Of a stretch of DNA of 64,000 bases, positions 23,755-32,417 are shown in pieces (the stretch's first letter is position 1; each line of letters starts with the position of its first letter). Under the pieces are notes generated by a model. It was given only the letters and a program-made list of their open reading frames with translations, had not been told where the DNA came from and did no database searches. The translations under genes and the position numbers were made by a program. The DNA is from Halorubellus sp034808145 (GTDB lineage: Archaea; Halobacteriota; Halobacteria; Halobacteriales; Natrialbaceae), in the NCBI RefSeq assembly GCF_034808145.1, contig NZ_JAXHGM010000001.1, forward strand, positions 310,001 through 374,000, read 5' to 3'.

Positions 23755-24504
23755 ATGTTCCCCGACCTGCCGGTGGCGATGGGGTGGCGGAACCTCGCGT
23801 TCCTGAACTACCCGGTGGAGCCGGCGACGGTGGCGGACCGCCTCCCGGACGCGCTCGCCGTGGACACGTACGACGGCGACGCGTGGCTGTCGGTGGTGCC
23901 GTTCACGAACGTCGCGGTCCGCCCGAAGGGCCTCCCGAGCCAGTTCGGGTTCGCACTCCCCGAGTTGAACCTGCGGACGTACGTCCGGCGGACGGACGCG
24001 GACGGCGATGGTGCACCCGGCGTGTACTTCTACAGCCTGGACGCGGACGGCGACCTCGGCGTCGCCGCGGCCAGGATATTCCATAAGCTCCCGTACTACC
24101 GCGCGGACGTCTCGCTCGACACCGACGGTACGGGCGGCGTTCGCTTCGCGTCCCGCCGCACGCATCCCGGCGCTCGCCCGGCGACGTTCGACGCGACGTA
24201 CCGCCCGACGAGCGAGCCCGCGGCGGGCCTCGGCGGCGACCCCGACGACCCGCTCGACGCGCGCCCGGGGACGCTCGCGGAGTTCCTCACCGAACGGTAC
24301 CGGTACTACACCGAGACGCCCGGCGGCGACCTCCGCTCCGCGGGCATCCAGCACCCGCGCTGGCCGCTCGCGACCGTCGACGTCGACGTCCGCCAGAACT
24401 GGGTGTTCGAGGCGAACGGTTTCCCGGTCCCCGACCGCGAGGGCCCGCACTACTACAGTCCCGGCGTCGACGTCACCGCGACCGGAAGCCGGCGCGTGGA
24501 CTGA
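23755..24504 (+). CDS. DUF2071 (YqjF-like) protein
   Basis: 249 residues. The DUF2071 pattern is clear: VAMGWRNLAFLNYPVEPATV at the start, LPDALAVDTYDGDAWLSVVP, PELNLRTYVRR, VYFYSLDADGDLGVAAAR, IFHKLPYYRADVSL, and a C-terminal HYYSPGVDV. YqjF/DUF2071 proteins adopt an acetoacetate-decarboxylase-like fold; their activity is unknown. The ATG is preceded at about 30 bases by CTCCTTACGG, a weak TATA-like element. It is divergent from the helicase across 95 bases, and the two promoters share that gap. Confidence 0.9.
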   Translation: MFPDLPVAMGWRNLAFLNYPVEPATVADRLPDALAVDTYDGDAWLSVVPFTNVAVRPKGLPSQFGFALPELNLRTYVRRTDADGDGAPGVYFYSLDADGDLGVAAARIFHKLPYYRADVSLDTDGTGGVRFASRRTHPGARPATFDATYRPTSEPAAGLGGDPDDPLDARPGTLAEFLTERYRYYTETPGGDLRSAGIQHPRWPLATVDVDVRQNWVFEANGFPVPDREGPHYYSPGVDVTATGSRRVD

Positions 24505-24596
24505 CCGGTCTCCGAACCACCCGCACGCGAGTTCCTGCCGTCACTTCCGATTCCTCAGACACGTCTCGAAGCGGAATCTGTCCGATAACCCACTTC

Positions 24597-24646
24597 TATG
24601 CAGATACGTGCATATAACAACCGCATCCTAATCGAAAGTATTTAAG
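24597..24646 (+). promoter_or_regulatory. NCS2 permease promoter and candidate operator
   Basis: TATTTAAG (24639-24646) preceded by CGAAAG is a textbook haloarchaeal BRE-TATA pair, about 32-39 bases upstream of the ATG at 24678. Upstream lies a perfect inverted repeat TATGCA-GATACG-TGCATA (24597-24614), a likely regulator-binding site. Confidence 0.6.
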
Positions 24647-24677
24647 ATAATGGTCTTGAGTTGGTCGAACGTGAATC

Positions 24678-26132
24678 ATGGCTCCGGGTGATAGCGTCGC
24701 CGCGTTCTTCGGCTTCGACGACCACGGGACAGACTACTCGACCGAACTGCTCGCGGGCCTGACGACGTTCCTCACGATGAGCTACATCATCGTCGTCAAC
24801 CCGTACATCCTCAACATCGCGATCACCGACGCGAAACTCGGCGTCGGCGACGGCATGGCGGTCCAGCTGCTCGCCGTCACCACCATCCTCTCCGCGGTCG
24901 CCGGGATGCTCGTCATGGGGCTCTACGCGAACCGGCCGTTCGGGCTCGCGTCCGGCATGGGCCTCAACGCGTTCTTCGTGAGCGTCGTCCTCTCGCCCGG
25001 GCTCGGCATCTCGTGGCAGACCGCGCTCGCCGCCGTCTTCCTCGAAGGCGTCCTGTTCATCGCGCTGACCGCCGTCGGCGCTCGCGAGTACGTCATCAAC
25101 CTCTTCCCCGAACCCGTCAAAGCCGGCGTCGGCCCCGGCATCGGACTGTTCCTCGCCATCATCGGCCTCCAGTTCATGCGCATCACCGCGTTCGACACGA
25201 GCGACATCCTCTCGTTCAACCCCATCCTCGCGAAGGACCCCGTCGCCGTCGTCTCCGTCCTCGGCATCCTCCTCACGTTCGTCCTCTACGCTCGCGGCAC
25301 GCGCGGCTCCATCGTCATCGGCGTCCTCGGCACGAGCGCCCTCGGCTACGTCGCAGCGGCCGCCGGCCTCGAAGCCGCCGCCAACGAGGTCGGCGACACC
25401 TACGACCTCCAACCGCAAGCACTCGCACCGAGCGACGTCGGCGGCATCATCGATAGCGCGCTCGCGTTCGACGCCGCGTCCTACGACATCACGCCGCTCG
25501 CCGGCGCGTTCCTCGACGGGTTCGGTGACGTCACCGGCCTCACGTTCGCGATGGTGCTGTTCACGTTCTTCTTCGTCGACTTCTTCGACACCGCCGGCAC
25601 GCTCGTCGGCCTCTCCCGCGCCGCGGACATGACCGACGAGAACGACGAGGTCCCCGAGATGGACAAGCCACTCATGGCGGACGCAGTCGGCACCACCGTC
25701 GGCGGCATCCTCGGCACCTCGACCGTCACCACGTTCATCGAATCCTCGACAGGCATCGAGGAAGGCGGCCGCACCGGGTTCACGACGCTCGTCGTCGCCG
25801 GCCTCTTCCTCCTCACGCTCCCGCTCATCCCCCTGCTCGGCCTCCTCCCCTCGTACGCGCCGTACGTCGCCCTCCTCGTCGTCGCCGTCTTCATGCTCCG
25901 GAACGTCACCGACATCGCGTGGGACGACAACGCCCACGCCATCCCCGGCGCACTCACCATCATCCTCATGCCGCTCACGCACTCCATCGCCACCGGCATC
26001 GCCGCCGGCCTCCTCTCGTACCCGCTCGTCAAGACCGCACAGGGCGAGTTCGAGGACGTCCAGCTCGGCCAGTGGCTGCTCGCCGTCGCCGTCGTCGCGT
26101 ACTACGTCGTCCGCACGAACACGCTCGCCTGA
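24678..26132 (+). CDS. NCS2 family purine/xanthine permease (AzgA-like)
   Basis: 484 residues with about 12-14 hydrophobic segments. NCS2 AzgA-type blocks are present: LLAGLTTFLTMSYIIVVNPY, ASGMGLNAFFVS, MLVMGLYANRPFGL, VKAGVGPGIGLFLAIIGLQ, FTFFFVDFFDTAGTLVGLSR, MADAVGTTVGGILGTSTVT and FIESSTGIEEGGRTGFTTLV. This group transports hypoxanthine, guanine or adenine by proton symport in the cytoplasmic membrane; the exact purine cannot be read. A strong promoter and a palindromic operator candidate upstream suggest regulation by purine availability. It stands alone on its transcript. Confidence 0.93.
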   Translation: MAPGDSVAAFFGFDDHGTDYSTELLAGLTTFLTMSYIIVVNPYILNIAITDAKLGVGDGMAVQLLAVTTILSAVAGMLVMGLYANRPFGLASGMGLNAFFVSVVLSPGLGISWQTALAAVFLEGVLFIALTAVGAREYVINLFPEPVKAGVGPGIGLFLAIIGLQFMRITAFDTSDILSFNPILAKDPVAVVSVLGILLTFVLYARGTRGSIVIGVLGTSALGYVAAAAGLEAAANEVGDTYDLQPQALAPSDVGGIIDSALAFDAASYDITPLAGAFLDGFGDVTGLTFAMVLFTFFFVDFFDTAGTLVGLSRAADMTDENDEVPEMDKPLMADAVGTTVGGILGTSTVTTFIESSTGIEEGGRTGFTTLVVAGLFLLTLPLIPLLGLLPSYAPYVALLVVAVFMLRNVTDIAWDDNAHAIPGALTIILMPLTHSIATGIAAGLLSYPLVKTAQGEFEDVQLGQWLLAVAVVAYYVVRTNTLA

Positions 26133-26216
26133 GAACACCGCCGCGGACGCCCCGTTTCCCGTCACCGTCACCGGATACCACGAGGCTTATACCGACCGTA
26201 CCGCTTCCTTCGCCTA

Positions 26217-27641
26217 ATGTCCGCCCGCTCCGCCCTCGTGGACGCGCCACGCCGCCACAAGCTCAGGGCGCTCCTCGCCGTCGTCGTCCTCGCCCTCGTC
26301 GTCGGCGCCGGCGTCACGAGCGCGAACTACGAACCCCCCGAACTCGAAGCCGGAACCGTCGACAGCGAGGCGAACGGCACCACGTACGTCGCCGTGCAAG
26401 GTTTCCACTTCGACGGCGAAGGCAACCGGAAGAAGCCCGCGCGCCTCGTCGCGTTCGACGAACGCGCCAGCACGAAGTGGGTGTACGACGGCGGCCAGAG
26501 CGTCTCGTGGTTCTACGACGTCGACCCGCTCCCGAACGGGAACCTCCTCGCCGTCAACACCAAACCCGGGAAGACGCTCGTCTACGAACTCGACCCAGAG
26601 ACCAGAGAGCGCGTCTGGCAGGAGACCCTGAACATCACGGACACGCACGACGTCGACCTCATCAACGGCGACCAGCTCCTCGTCGCGCACCTCCGCGCGT
26701 CGGAGGGCTCGACGAGCGACGAAGGCGCGTTCATCTACAACCTCACGACCGACGAACGCACCTGGGAGTGGAAGTTCGCCGACCACTACCCCGAAAGCAC
26801 CGACGAAGGCGTCTCGAACACCGGCGACTGGTCGCACGTCAACGACATCGACGAGGTCGCGCCCGGCGAGTACATGCTCTCCCCGCGGAACTTCGACCAG
26901 GTCATCGTCGTGAACAAGTCCACGAAGAACGTCACGATGCGCCTCGGGGCCGACGGGAACCACGACGTCATGGACGAACAGCACAACCCGACGTACCTCG
27001 AGAGCGAGAACGGCACGCCCACGATACTGGTCGCCGACTCCGAGAACGACCGCGTCGTCGAGTACGCCTGCGAGTCCCGACACGCGAACGGCACCTGCGA
27101 CTGGAACCAGGTCTGGGAGGTCGGGAACGGCCAGTTCGACTGGCCGCGAGACGCCGACCGCCTCCCGAACGGGAACACGCTCGTCGTCGACACCCAGAAC
27201 CACCGCGTCGTCGAGGTGACGCCGAGCGGCGAGATCGTCTGGGAGACGCTCGCGCCGTGGGCGCCGTACGACGTCGAACGCGCCGCGTACGGCGACGAAG
27301 CGATGAACGCGTCGCGCCCCACCATCCGCGACATGAACGCGAGCGGGTCGCACCGACTGTCCGGGAGCGCCGGCCTCGTCCCCGGCACCGGCGGGTCGCT
27401 GAGCTTCGCCGACTGGGTGTCGCGGACGTTCGGCGGCCTCCCGGTCGTCGGCGGACCGGCGGACGCGTTCGCCGACCAGTGGGACGTCGTCTCCGAGTGG
27501 GTGCGGCCCGTCTGGCTCGACCCGTGGGCGTTCGTCGGCCTCGCGGTCGCCGGCGTCCTCGGCGTCGCGTGGACCGTCGGCGAACTCGCGTACTGGCAGC
27601 GCGCGCGCCTCGCCCGCATCCGGACCCGGCTCGCGAGCTGA
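26217..27641 (+). CDS. Arylsulfotransferase (ASST)-like membrane protein
   Basis: 474 residues. N-terminal membrane anchor (LRALLAVVVLALVVGAGVTS), then a beta-propeller with repeated blades, for instance WFYDVDPLPNGNLLAVNT, THDVDLINGDQLLVAHL, WSHVNDIDEVAPGEYMLSPR and WPRDADRLPNGNTLVVDTQN, typical of the ASST/PQQ-like family, and a C-terminal transmembrane helix (FVGLAVAGVLGVAWTVGEL). Many N-glycosylation sequons indicate that the propeller faces outward. Family members transfer sulfate between phenolic esters or act in surface glycan sulfation, but catalytic histidine identity cannot be confirmed. A TATA-like GGCTTATACC lies about 30 bases before the ATG. Confidence 0.85.
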   Translation: MSARSALVDAPRRHKLRALLAVVVLALVVGAGVTSANYEPPELEAGTVDSEANGTTYVAVQGFHFDGEGNRKKPARLVAFDERASTKWVYDGGQSVSWFYDVDPLPNGNLLAVNTKPGKTLVYELDPETRERVWQETLNITDTHDVDLINGDQLLVAHLRASEGSTSDEGAFIYNLTTDERTWEWKFADHYPESTDEGVSNTGDWSHVNDIDEVAPGEYMLSPRNFDQVIVVNKSTKNVTMRLGADGNHDVMDEQHNPTYLESENGTPTILVADSENDRVVEYACESRHANGTCDWNQVWEVGNGQFDWPRDADRLPNGNTLVVDTQNHRVVEVTPSGEIVWETLAPWAPYDVERAAYGDEAMNASRPTIRDMNASGSHRLSGSAGLVPGTGGSLSFADWVSRTFGGLPVVGGPADAFADQWDVVSEWVRPVWLDPWAFVGLAVAGVLGVAWTVGELAYWQRARLARIRTRLAS

Positions 27642-27721
27642 CCGCGTCGAGTTCCAGCGCTCGGGCACGCCCGACGCACGCGACCACGCTCCTCTTGTCT
27701 CCGGAACCCGTGGCTTCGAGC

Positions 27722-27976
27722 ATGACGCTCGAACTCTACGAACTCCCCGGCTGCCCGTACTGCGCGAAAGTGAAGACGAAGCTCGACGAACTCGACCTCG
27801 ACTACGTCAGTCACGAGGTCCCGAGCTCGCACGGGCAGCGCGACGAGGTCGAAGCCATCAGCGGCCAGACGGGCGTGCCGGTGCTCGTCGACACCGAGCA
27901 CGACGTCGACGGGATGCCCGAGTCCGACGACATCGTCGCGTACCTCGAGAAGACCTACGGCCAGGCGTCCGCCTGA
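27722..27976 (+). CDS. Glutaredoxin-like protein
   Basis: 84 residues with the dithiol redox motif CPYC (11-14) in LYELPGCPYCAKVKTKLDEL, followed by the cis-proline segment GVPVLVDTEHDVDGMPESDD typical of glutaredoxin and GST N-terminal domains. It is expected to be a cytosolic thiol-disulfide oxidoreductase. Haloarchaea use gamma-glutamylcysteine instead of glutathione, so the physiological reductant may differ. The gene is 80 bases past the ASST-like gene and probably independent. Confidence 0.92.
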   Translation: MTLELYELPGCPYCAKVKTKLDELDLDYVSHEVPSSHGQRDEVEAISGQTGVPVLVDTEHDVDGMPESDDIVAYLEKTYGQASA

Positions 27977-28074
27977 CGCGTCGACCACAGCGTTCTCAGC
28001 GAGACGGTTCGCGCGACAGCGACCGCTCTCGACGAGCGAAGCGACTCACGAGAAACACCGGAACCGGCCGCGAG

Positions 28075-29058
28075 TCAGGCAGGCTCCTCGACGTCCGAGC
28101 GCTCCCGGATGATGTCACGGAGCGTGTCAGTGTCGTCCACGTTCTCGACTTCGTCCATCTCGATGATGGCAGTGCCCTCGACGCTCTCGCGCTTCGACCG
28201 GTCGACGAAGTACACCGAACGCGTCCGCGTCACGTTCCCGATGGACGCCATGATGCGAGCGCGTTTCTCCGCGGTTCGATTGAACTCGCTGTGGCCCGTC
28301 AGGACCGTCGACTCCACGTCGTCGCTACCGGTGCGCTCCTCGTCCTCGCTCACGGCCTTGAACGGGGCGCGGACCGTCGGATGCACGCTGAACCCGGCAC
28401 GACGCAGGACCGCGACGACCGGTGCATCGTCTGGGTCCGCCTCCGGGTCATCCGGCATCGGATCGGCCTCGCGGACCTCCTCCGCACCGTCCATCACGTC
28501 CACCGGCGCCGTCAACGGCGCGTCGAACAGTTCCTCGAGGCGCTGCGCGATCTCCACGCTCGCGTTCATCCCGTCCTCGTACTTCGAGACGGTCCGGCGG
28601 GAGACGCCGAGTTCCTTCGCGAGCTGGCCGAGACTCATCTCCGCCTCCTGGCGTTCGTCAGCGAGCAGATCACCGTCCAGCGTCACGTACAACCCGCCCG
28701 GTGCGGCGTAGATGAGTGGCGGGATACCGTCGACGAACAACTGGACGGCGGTGTCCGGCGAGATGACGGGGACGCCGTGCCGGAAGTACGTCACGTCCGG
28801 CTTCAGGTCCTCGTCGCGCGTCCGTAACCCGACGACAATCGGTGTCGCGTTCAGGTACGCGCCGAGACGACGCAGCTCCGCGCCCGTCGCGGCGTCCAGC
28901 GCGTCCACGTTCGCGAGCACCTTCACCAGGAGGATCTCCTCGCCGCGTCGGGCGACCAGGTCGAAGCTCTTGGGGCGGACCGCGCACCGGTCGCTCACGA
29001 CGAATCCGGCGTCGCCGAGCATCGCGGTGATGTTCCCCAGTAGTGCCTCCCGGGACAT
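28075..29058 (-). CDS. Archaeal HTH-type transcriptional regulator (MF_00584-like)
   Basis: About 327 residues. The N-terminal region (residues 1-130) has a restriction-endonuclease-like fold pattern (SFDLVARRGEEILLVKVLAN, ATPIVVGLRTRDEDLKPDV). It is followed by an XRE-type helix-turn-helix (MSLGQLAKELGVSRRTVSKY, EDGMNASVEIAQRLEELFD) and a C-terminal domain with AVLRRAGFSVHPTVRAPFKA. This is the pan-archaeal 'HTH-type transcriptional regulatory protein' family of unknown regulon. Two in-frame ATGs exist (29064 and 29058). The palindromic TATA element at 29081-29090 predicts transcription starting near 29058, so I prefer the downstream one. It is divergent from tiaS. Confidence 0.9.
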   Translation of the reverse strand: MSREALLGNITAMLGDAGFVVSDRCAVRPKSFDLVARRGEEILLVKVLANVDALDAATGAELRRLGAYLNATPIVVGLRTRDEDLKPDVTYFRHGVPVISPDTAVQLFVDGIPPLIYAAPGGLYVTLDGDLLADERQEAEMSLGQLAKELGVSRRTVSKYEDGMNASVEIAQRLEELFDAPLTAPVDVMDGAEEVREADPMPDDPEADPDDAPVVAVLRRAGFSVHPTVRAPFKAVSEDEERTGSDDVESTVLTGHSEFNRTAEKRARIMASIGNVTRTRSVYFVDRSKRESVEGTAIIEMDEVENVDDTDTLRDIIRERSDVEEPA

Positions 29059-29080
29059 ACCCATACGTAAGCTGGCGATG

Positions 29081-29158
29081 GCATATATGCGTTGTGACGC
29101 GTGCAGACGCGTCCAGTCGGGCGATTCCCGGTTCGAGACGGCGAATCATTTAAATAGG
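29081..29158. promoter_or_regulatory. Divergent promoters of the HTH regulator and tiaS
   Basis: On the minus side GCATATATGC (29081-29090) is a perfect palindrome doubling as the TATA box of the HTH gene. On the plus side CATTTAAATAGG (29147-29158) is a strong TATA box for tiaS; it predicts transcription starting near 29180 and hence a leader of about 60 bases. Confidence 0.6.
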
Positions 29159-29243
29159 GTCGTGCGGGCTGGTGGTGGATCGAGCGCGATGGGCGACTCC
29201 GGCCCGAAACGGGTTTGTCGGCGCGGGCCCGTACGGTCTCGCG

Positions 29244-30566
29244 ATGACGGTCGTCGGCGTGGACGATACGGACTCGCGGGTCACCGGGATGTGCACGACG
29301 TACGTCGCGCATCGGCTAGCGACCGCGTTGCGCGAGCGCGAGTTCGACGTCGCTCGCGTGGTGCTCGTTCGATTGAATCCGGCGGTCCCGCACAAGACGC
29401 GCGGGAACGCGGCGCTGGCCGTGCACACGGACGCACCGGCCGCGGTCGCTCGCGACGCCGCTCGCGACGTCGTCGAGCGGCTCGCGCAGGTCGGTGCGGA
29501 CGGCACGAACCCGGGCGTCGTCGTTGCCGCTGGCGGACCCGGTGCCGCTGCTGCGGTCCCGGACGCGGTCGCGGCGTTCGCGAGCGACGCGGTCCGCGAG
29601 TTCCACGACCCCGAGCACGCTCGGGGACTCGCGACCGACGCCGGATACCTCGTCGAGTCGTGGGGGAACGGCCGTGGCGTCGTCGGCGCGCTCGCGTCGG
29701 TCGGTGCGTGGCGAGCGTTCGACGAGTGGACGACCGAGCACATCGCGTACCGCGAGCGCGGCCGCTGGGGGACCGACCGCGACGTGGACGCCGACGCGCT
29801 GTTCGCGGCCGCAGACGATGCCTACCCCGGCGCGTGGGATACGGTCGACGGCGTGACGGGCGACCTCGTGGCGGTCCCGCGGACGCCCTGTCCCATCCTG
29901 CTCGCGGTCCGTGGCGACGACCCCGGGGCGTGCCGGCGCGTCGTCGACGATACCGTCGCTGCCGACGGGACCGAGCCCGTGCGGTCGCGGGAGACGTTCG
30001 TCACGAACCAGGGGACGGACGCGCACCTGCGGTCGGTGGCGTCGCTCGCGGACCTGGACGACGACCGCGCGTATCGCGTCCAGGCGACGGTCGCGGGCGA
30101 GCCGGAGACGCGCCGTGGCGGCCACGTCTTCGTCGGCCTCGCGGAGACAGACGCGGCCGTGGGTACTGGTGCGGACGAGTCGGTGGGCCGCGAGGCGGCG
30201 GCGTTCGAGCCGACGAAGCACTTCCGTGATCGCGTGCGGTCGCTGATGCCGGGCGACCGCGTGACGGTCTGCGGTGAGGTGAGCGACGGGACGCTGAAAC
30301 TGGAGAAGTTCGCACTCCGCGAGCGCGTCGAGACGACGCTTGCGACCCCGGACTGTCCGGACTGCGGTCGGTCGATGAAGTCCGCTGGCCGCGACCAGGG
30401 GTATCGCTGTCGGGACTGCTCGACGAGCGCACCCGGGAAGGTCGAGGTTCCCATCGAACGCGACCTCGAACGCGGCTGGTACGAGGTCCCGCCGTGCGCT
30501 CGCCGCCACCTGGCGAAGCCACTCGTCAGGGGCGGGTTCGACGCACCCACGCACCCCGAGCGCTAG
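29244..30566 (+). CDS. tiaS: tRNA(Ile2) 2-agmatinylcytidine synthetase
   Basis: 440 residues, full length. It opens with VGVDDTDSRVTGMCTTYVAH, the TiaS ATP-binding signature, followed by VRLNPAVPHKTRGNAA, GTNPGVVVAAGGPGAAAAV, ESWGNGRGVVGALASVGAWR, the HIAYRERGRWGTDRDVD block, an OB-fold-like region (GDRVTVCGEVSDGTLKLEKF) and a C-terminal zinc ribbon (CPDCGRSMKSAGRDQGYRC then CRDC). It modifies C34 of tRNA-Ile(CAU) with agmatine so that the tRNA reads AUA. An in-frame GTG at 29172 lies before the predicted transcription start, so I take the ATG at 29244. Confidence 0.96.
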   Translation: MTVVGVDDTDSRVTGMCTTYVAHRLATALREREFDVARVVLVRLNPAVPHKTRGNAALAVHTDAPAAVARDAARDVVERLAQVGADGTNPGVVVAAGGPGAAAAVPDAVAAFASDAVREFHDPEHARGLATDAGYLVESWGNGRGVVGALASVGAWRAFDEWTTEHIAYRERGRWGTDRDVDADALFAAADDAYPGAWDTVDGVTGDLVAVPRTPCPILLAVRGDDPGACRRVVDDTVAADGTEPVRSRETFVTNQGTDAHLRSVASLADLDDDRAYRVQATVAGEPETRRGGHVFVGLAETDAAVGTGADESVGREAAAFEPTKHFRDRVRSLMPGDRVTVCGEVSDGTLKLEKFALRERVETTLATPDCPDCGRSMKSAGRDQGYRCRDCSTSAPGKVEVPIERDLERGWYEVPPCARRHLAKPLVRGGFDAPTHPER

Positions 30567-30728
30567 GTGTGCGAGCGCGTCGCTGTCCATCGTCTCTCGT
30601 CGTTGGCGTGCAGGCGAACCGTGGCGTGGTGTCGCGTCGCTGGTTCACGCTCCCGTCGTGGGCGACGCGAGCAACTCGTCAGTGCATGCCGACGCTGGCT
30701 GCGTCCCGCTATTTGAACTCGCGGTCGG

Positions 30729-31262
30729 TCAGTCCGCGGTGACGTGCGTCCAGGCGCGCTCGAACCGCTGGTCGTGCGGTTCCAGGTAGACGCGGTCGCT
30801 GGCGGCGAACTCGCCCGGCGTCAGCCACTCGACCGTCTGGACCTCGGGTCCGGGTTCGGGCGTCCCGGCCGTCGCGTCCGCCGGGACCACGTACCCGATG
30901 GAGACGACGTGCTTCTCCGTCGTTCGCGATATCGTGTACGCGTCGAGCAGGTGGAGGTCGGCGGGGTCGACGCGGACGTTCGTCTCCTCTTCGAGTTCGC
31001 GGGCGGCAGCCTCCGGAGGTGATTCGTCGACCTCCATGTGGCCGCCGGCGAGCGTCCACTTCCCGACGCCCGGTTCCACGTCGCGGCGCGTGAGGAGCGC
31101 GCCGCGCTCGGGGTCGACGACGGCGACGCCAGCGCACGGCACGGGGTTACGCCACTCGACGCGGTCGCAGGACGCGCAGTACTGGCGGTCGCGGCCGTCC
31201 ACGTGCTTCGCTCCGAGTTCGGTGCCACAGCGCGGACAGTACGTCGCTTGATAGGTCGTCAT
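30729..31262 (-). CDS. Nudix hydrolase with N-terminal zinc ribbon
   Basis: 177 residues. An N-terminal zinc ribbon uses Cys 9, 12, 29 and 32 (CPRC...CASC). The Nudix box begins at Gly74 (GGHMEVDESPPEAAARELEE) with Glu80, Arg88, Glu89, Glu92 and Glu93 in the GX5EX7REUXEE pattern; the final Gly is Asn95. It resembles the NudC/ADP-ribose class of nucleoside-diphosphate hydrolases, but the substrate is not decidable. Its start is 28 bases past the stop of the threonine-synthase-like gene on the same strand, so it is probably the last gene of a three-gene transcript. It converges with tiaS. Confidence 0.92.
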   Translation of the reverse strand: MTTYQATYCPRCGTELGAKHVDGRDRQYCASCDRVEWRNPVPCAGVAVVDPERGALLTRRDVEPGVGKWTLAGGHMEVDESPPEAAARELEEETNVRVDPADLHLLDAYTISRTTEKHVVSIGYVVPADATAGTPEPGPEVQTVEWLTPGEFAASDRVYLEPHDQRFERAWTHVTAD

Positions 31263-31290
31263 CGATGAATAGACCGGGCTCGATCGCGAC

Positions 31291-32415
31291 TCACAGCGTC
31301 TTCAGGCCGCTTCCCGTGAGCGGGACGACGACGTCGTGGTCGGGGTGGAGGACCTCGGCGTCCTGGAGCTTCCGGAGGGCGGCGGGCGCGACCGCGCACG
31401 TCGGCTCGACGTAGAACCCGTCGCGGTGGAGGTCGTCGAGCGTGTTCTCGACGATGTTCTCGCCGAGGGCGATGGCGTCCCCACCGGACGTCTCGATGGC
31501 GTGCTGGATTTCGTCCACGCGCGCCGGCTCGCGGATCTGGATGCCGTCCGCGATCTCGTTCGGGGTTTCGGGTTCGTCGTCGTCGTGGACCTCGGTCGTC
31601 CCGAGCCCGCCGTGACGCGCCTCCACGACGGGCGCGTATCCCGCGGCTTGGGCGGCGAACAGGGGCGGTATCTCGTCGATTATCCCCGCCTTCGCGAGGA
31701 CGTCGAACCCGCGGTACGCGCCGAGCAAGAGCGTGCCGTGCCCGCAGGGGAGGACGACCGCGTCCGGTGCCTCCCAGTCGCGCTGTGCGACGACCTCGAG
31801 CGCGAACGTCATCGTCCCCGCGTAGAACGCCGGGTTCCACGCGTGACTCGCGTACCAGCCGTCGCCGTCCTCCACGGCGTCGACGGCGGCGGCCGTGACG
31901 TCTTCGCGACTGCCCTCGATGCGTACCGGGCGGGCGCCGGCGCGCTGGATCGCCATCAGCTTCGACTGCTTGACGTCCGCCGGCACGTAGATGTCCGCCT
32001 CGATACCGGCGCGGGCGGCGTACGTCGCGATCGCGGCGCCCGCGTTCCCCGAGGAGTCCTCGACGACCTTCTCGACGCCGAGGTCGACGGCGCGCGAGAG
32101 CGTGGTGGTGGCGCCGCGGTCCTTGAACGACCCCGACGGGAACAGGTACTCGAGCTTGAAGTCGGCGCCCCACTCGGGTGCGTCGACGAGCGGCGTGAAC
32201 CCCTCGTCGAAGCTCACGCGGCGTTCGACGGGCAGGAACTCGTGGAACGTCCACAGGCCGCGGCGCGTGTCCAGTTGCGAGATCGGAAGCGGGTCGCCAC
32301 CCGGAATCGGTTGGTCGACGAGGTCCAGGCTGTGCCCGCACGAGCACCGCCAGGGTTCGTCGACGCCGGCGTCGTACGTCGCGTCGCAGCTCGGACAGAT
32401 GAGGTCGCGTACCAT
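31291..32415 (-). CDS. Threonine synthase-like PLP enzyme
   Basis: 374 residues. An N-terminal zinc-ribbon-like segment (LICPSCDATYD, WRCSCGHSLD) precedes a fold-type II PLP domain. The Schiff-base lysine is in LFPSGSFKDRGATTTLSRAV; the asparagine loop is EDSSGNAGAAIATYAARAG; a phosphate-binding type glycine loop is VLPCGHGTLLLGAYRGF. This is the archaeal threonine synthase-like family, often annotated thrC, converting phosphohomoserine to threonine; haloarchaea carry several paralogues and I cannot tell whether this is the principal one. The ATG is 2 bases after the stop of the aspartoacylase-like gene. The longer open frame on this strand overlaps that gene and is rejected. Confidence 0.88.
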   Translation of the reverse strand: MVRDLICPSCDATYDAGVDEPWRCSCGHSLDLVDQPIPGGDPLPISQLDTRRGLWTFHEFLPVERRVSFDEGFTPLVDAPEWGADFKLEYLFPSGSFKDRGATTTLSRAVDLGVEKVVEDSSGNAGAAIATYAARAGIEADIYVPADVKQSKLMAIQRAGARPVRIEGSREDVTAAAVDAVEDGDGWYASHAWNPAFYAGTMTFALEVVAQRDWEAPDAVVLPCGHGTLLLGAYRGFDVLAKAGIIDEIPPLFAAQAAGYAPVVEARHGGLGTTEVHDDDEPETPNEIADGIQIREPARVDEIQHAIETSGGDAIALGENIVENTLDDLHRDGFYVEPTCAVAPAALRKLQDAEVLHPDHDVVVPLTGSGLKTL

Positions 32416-32417
32416 GG

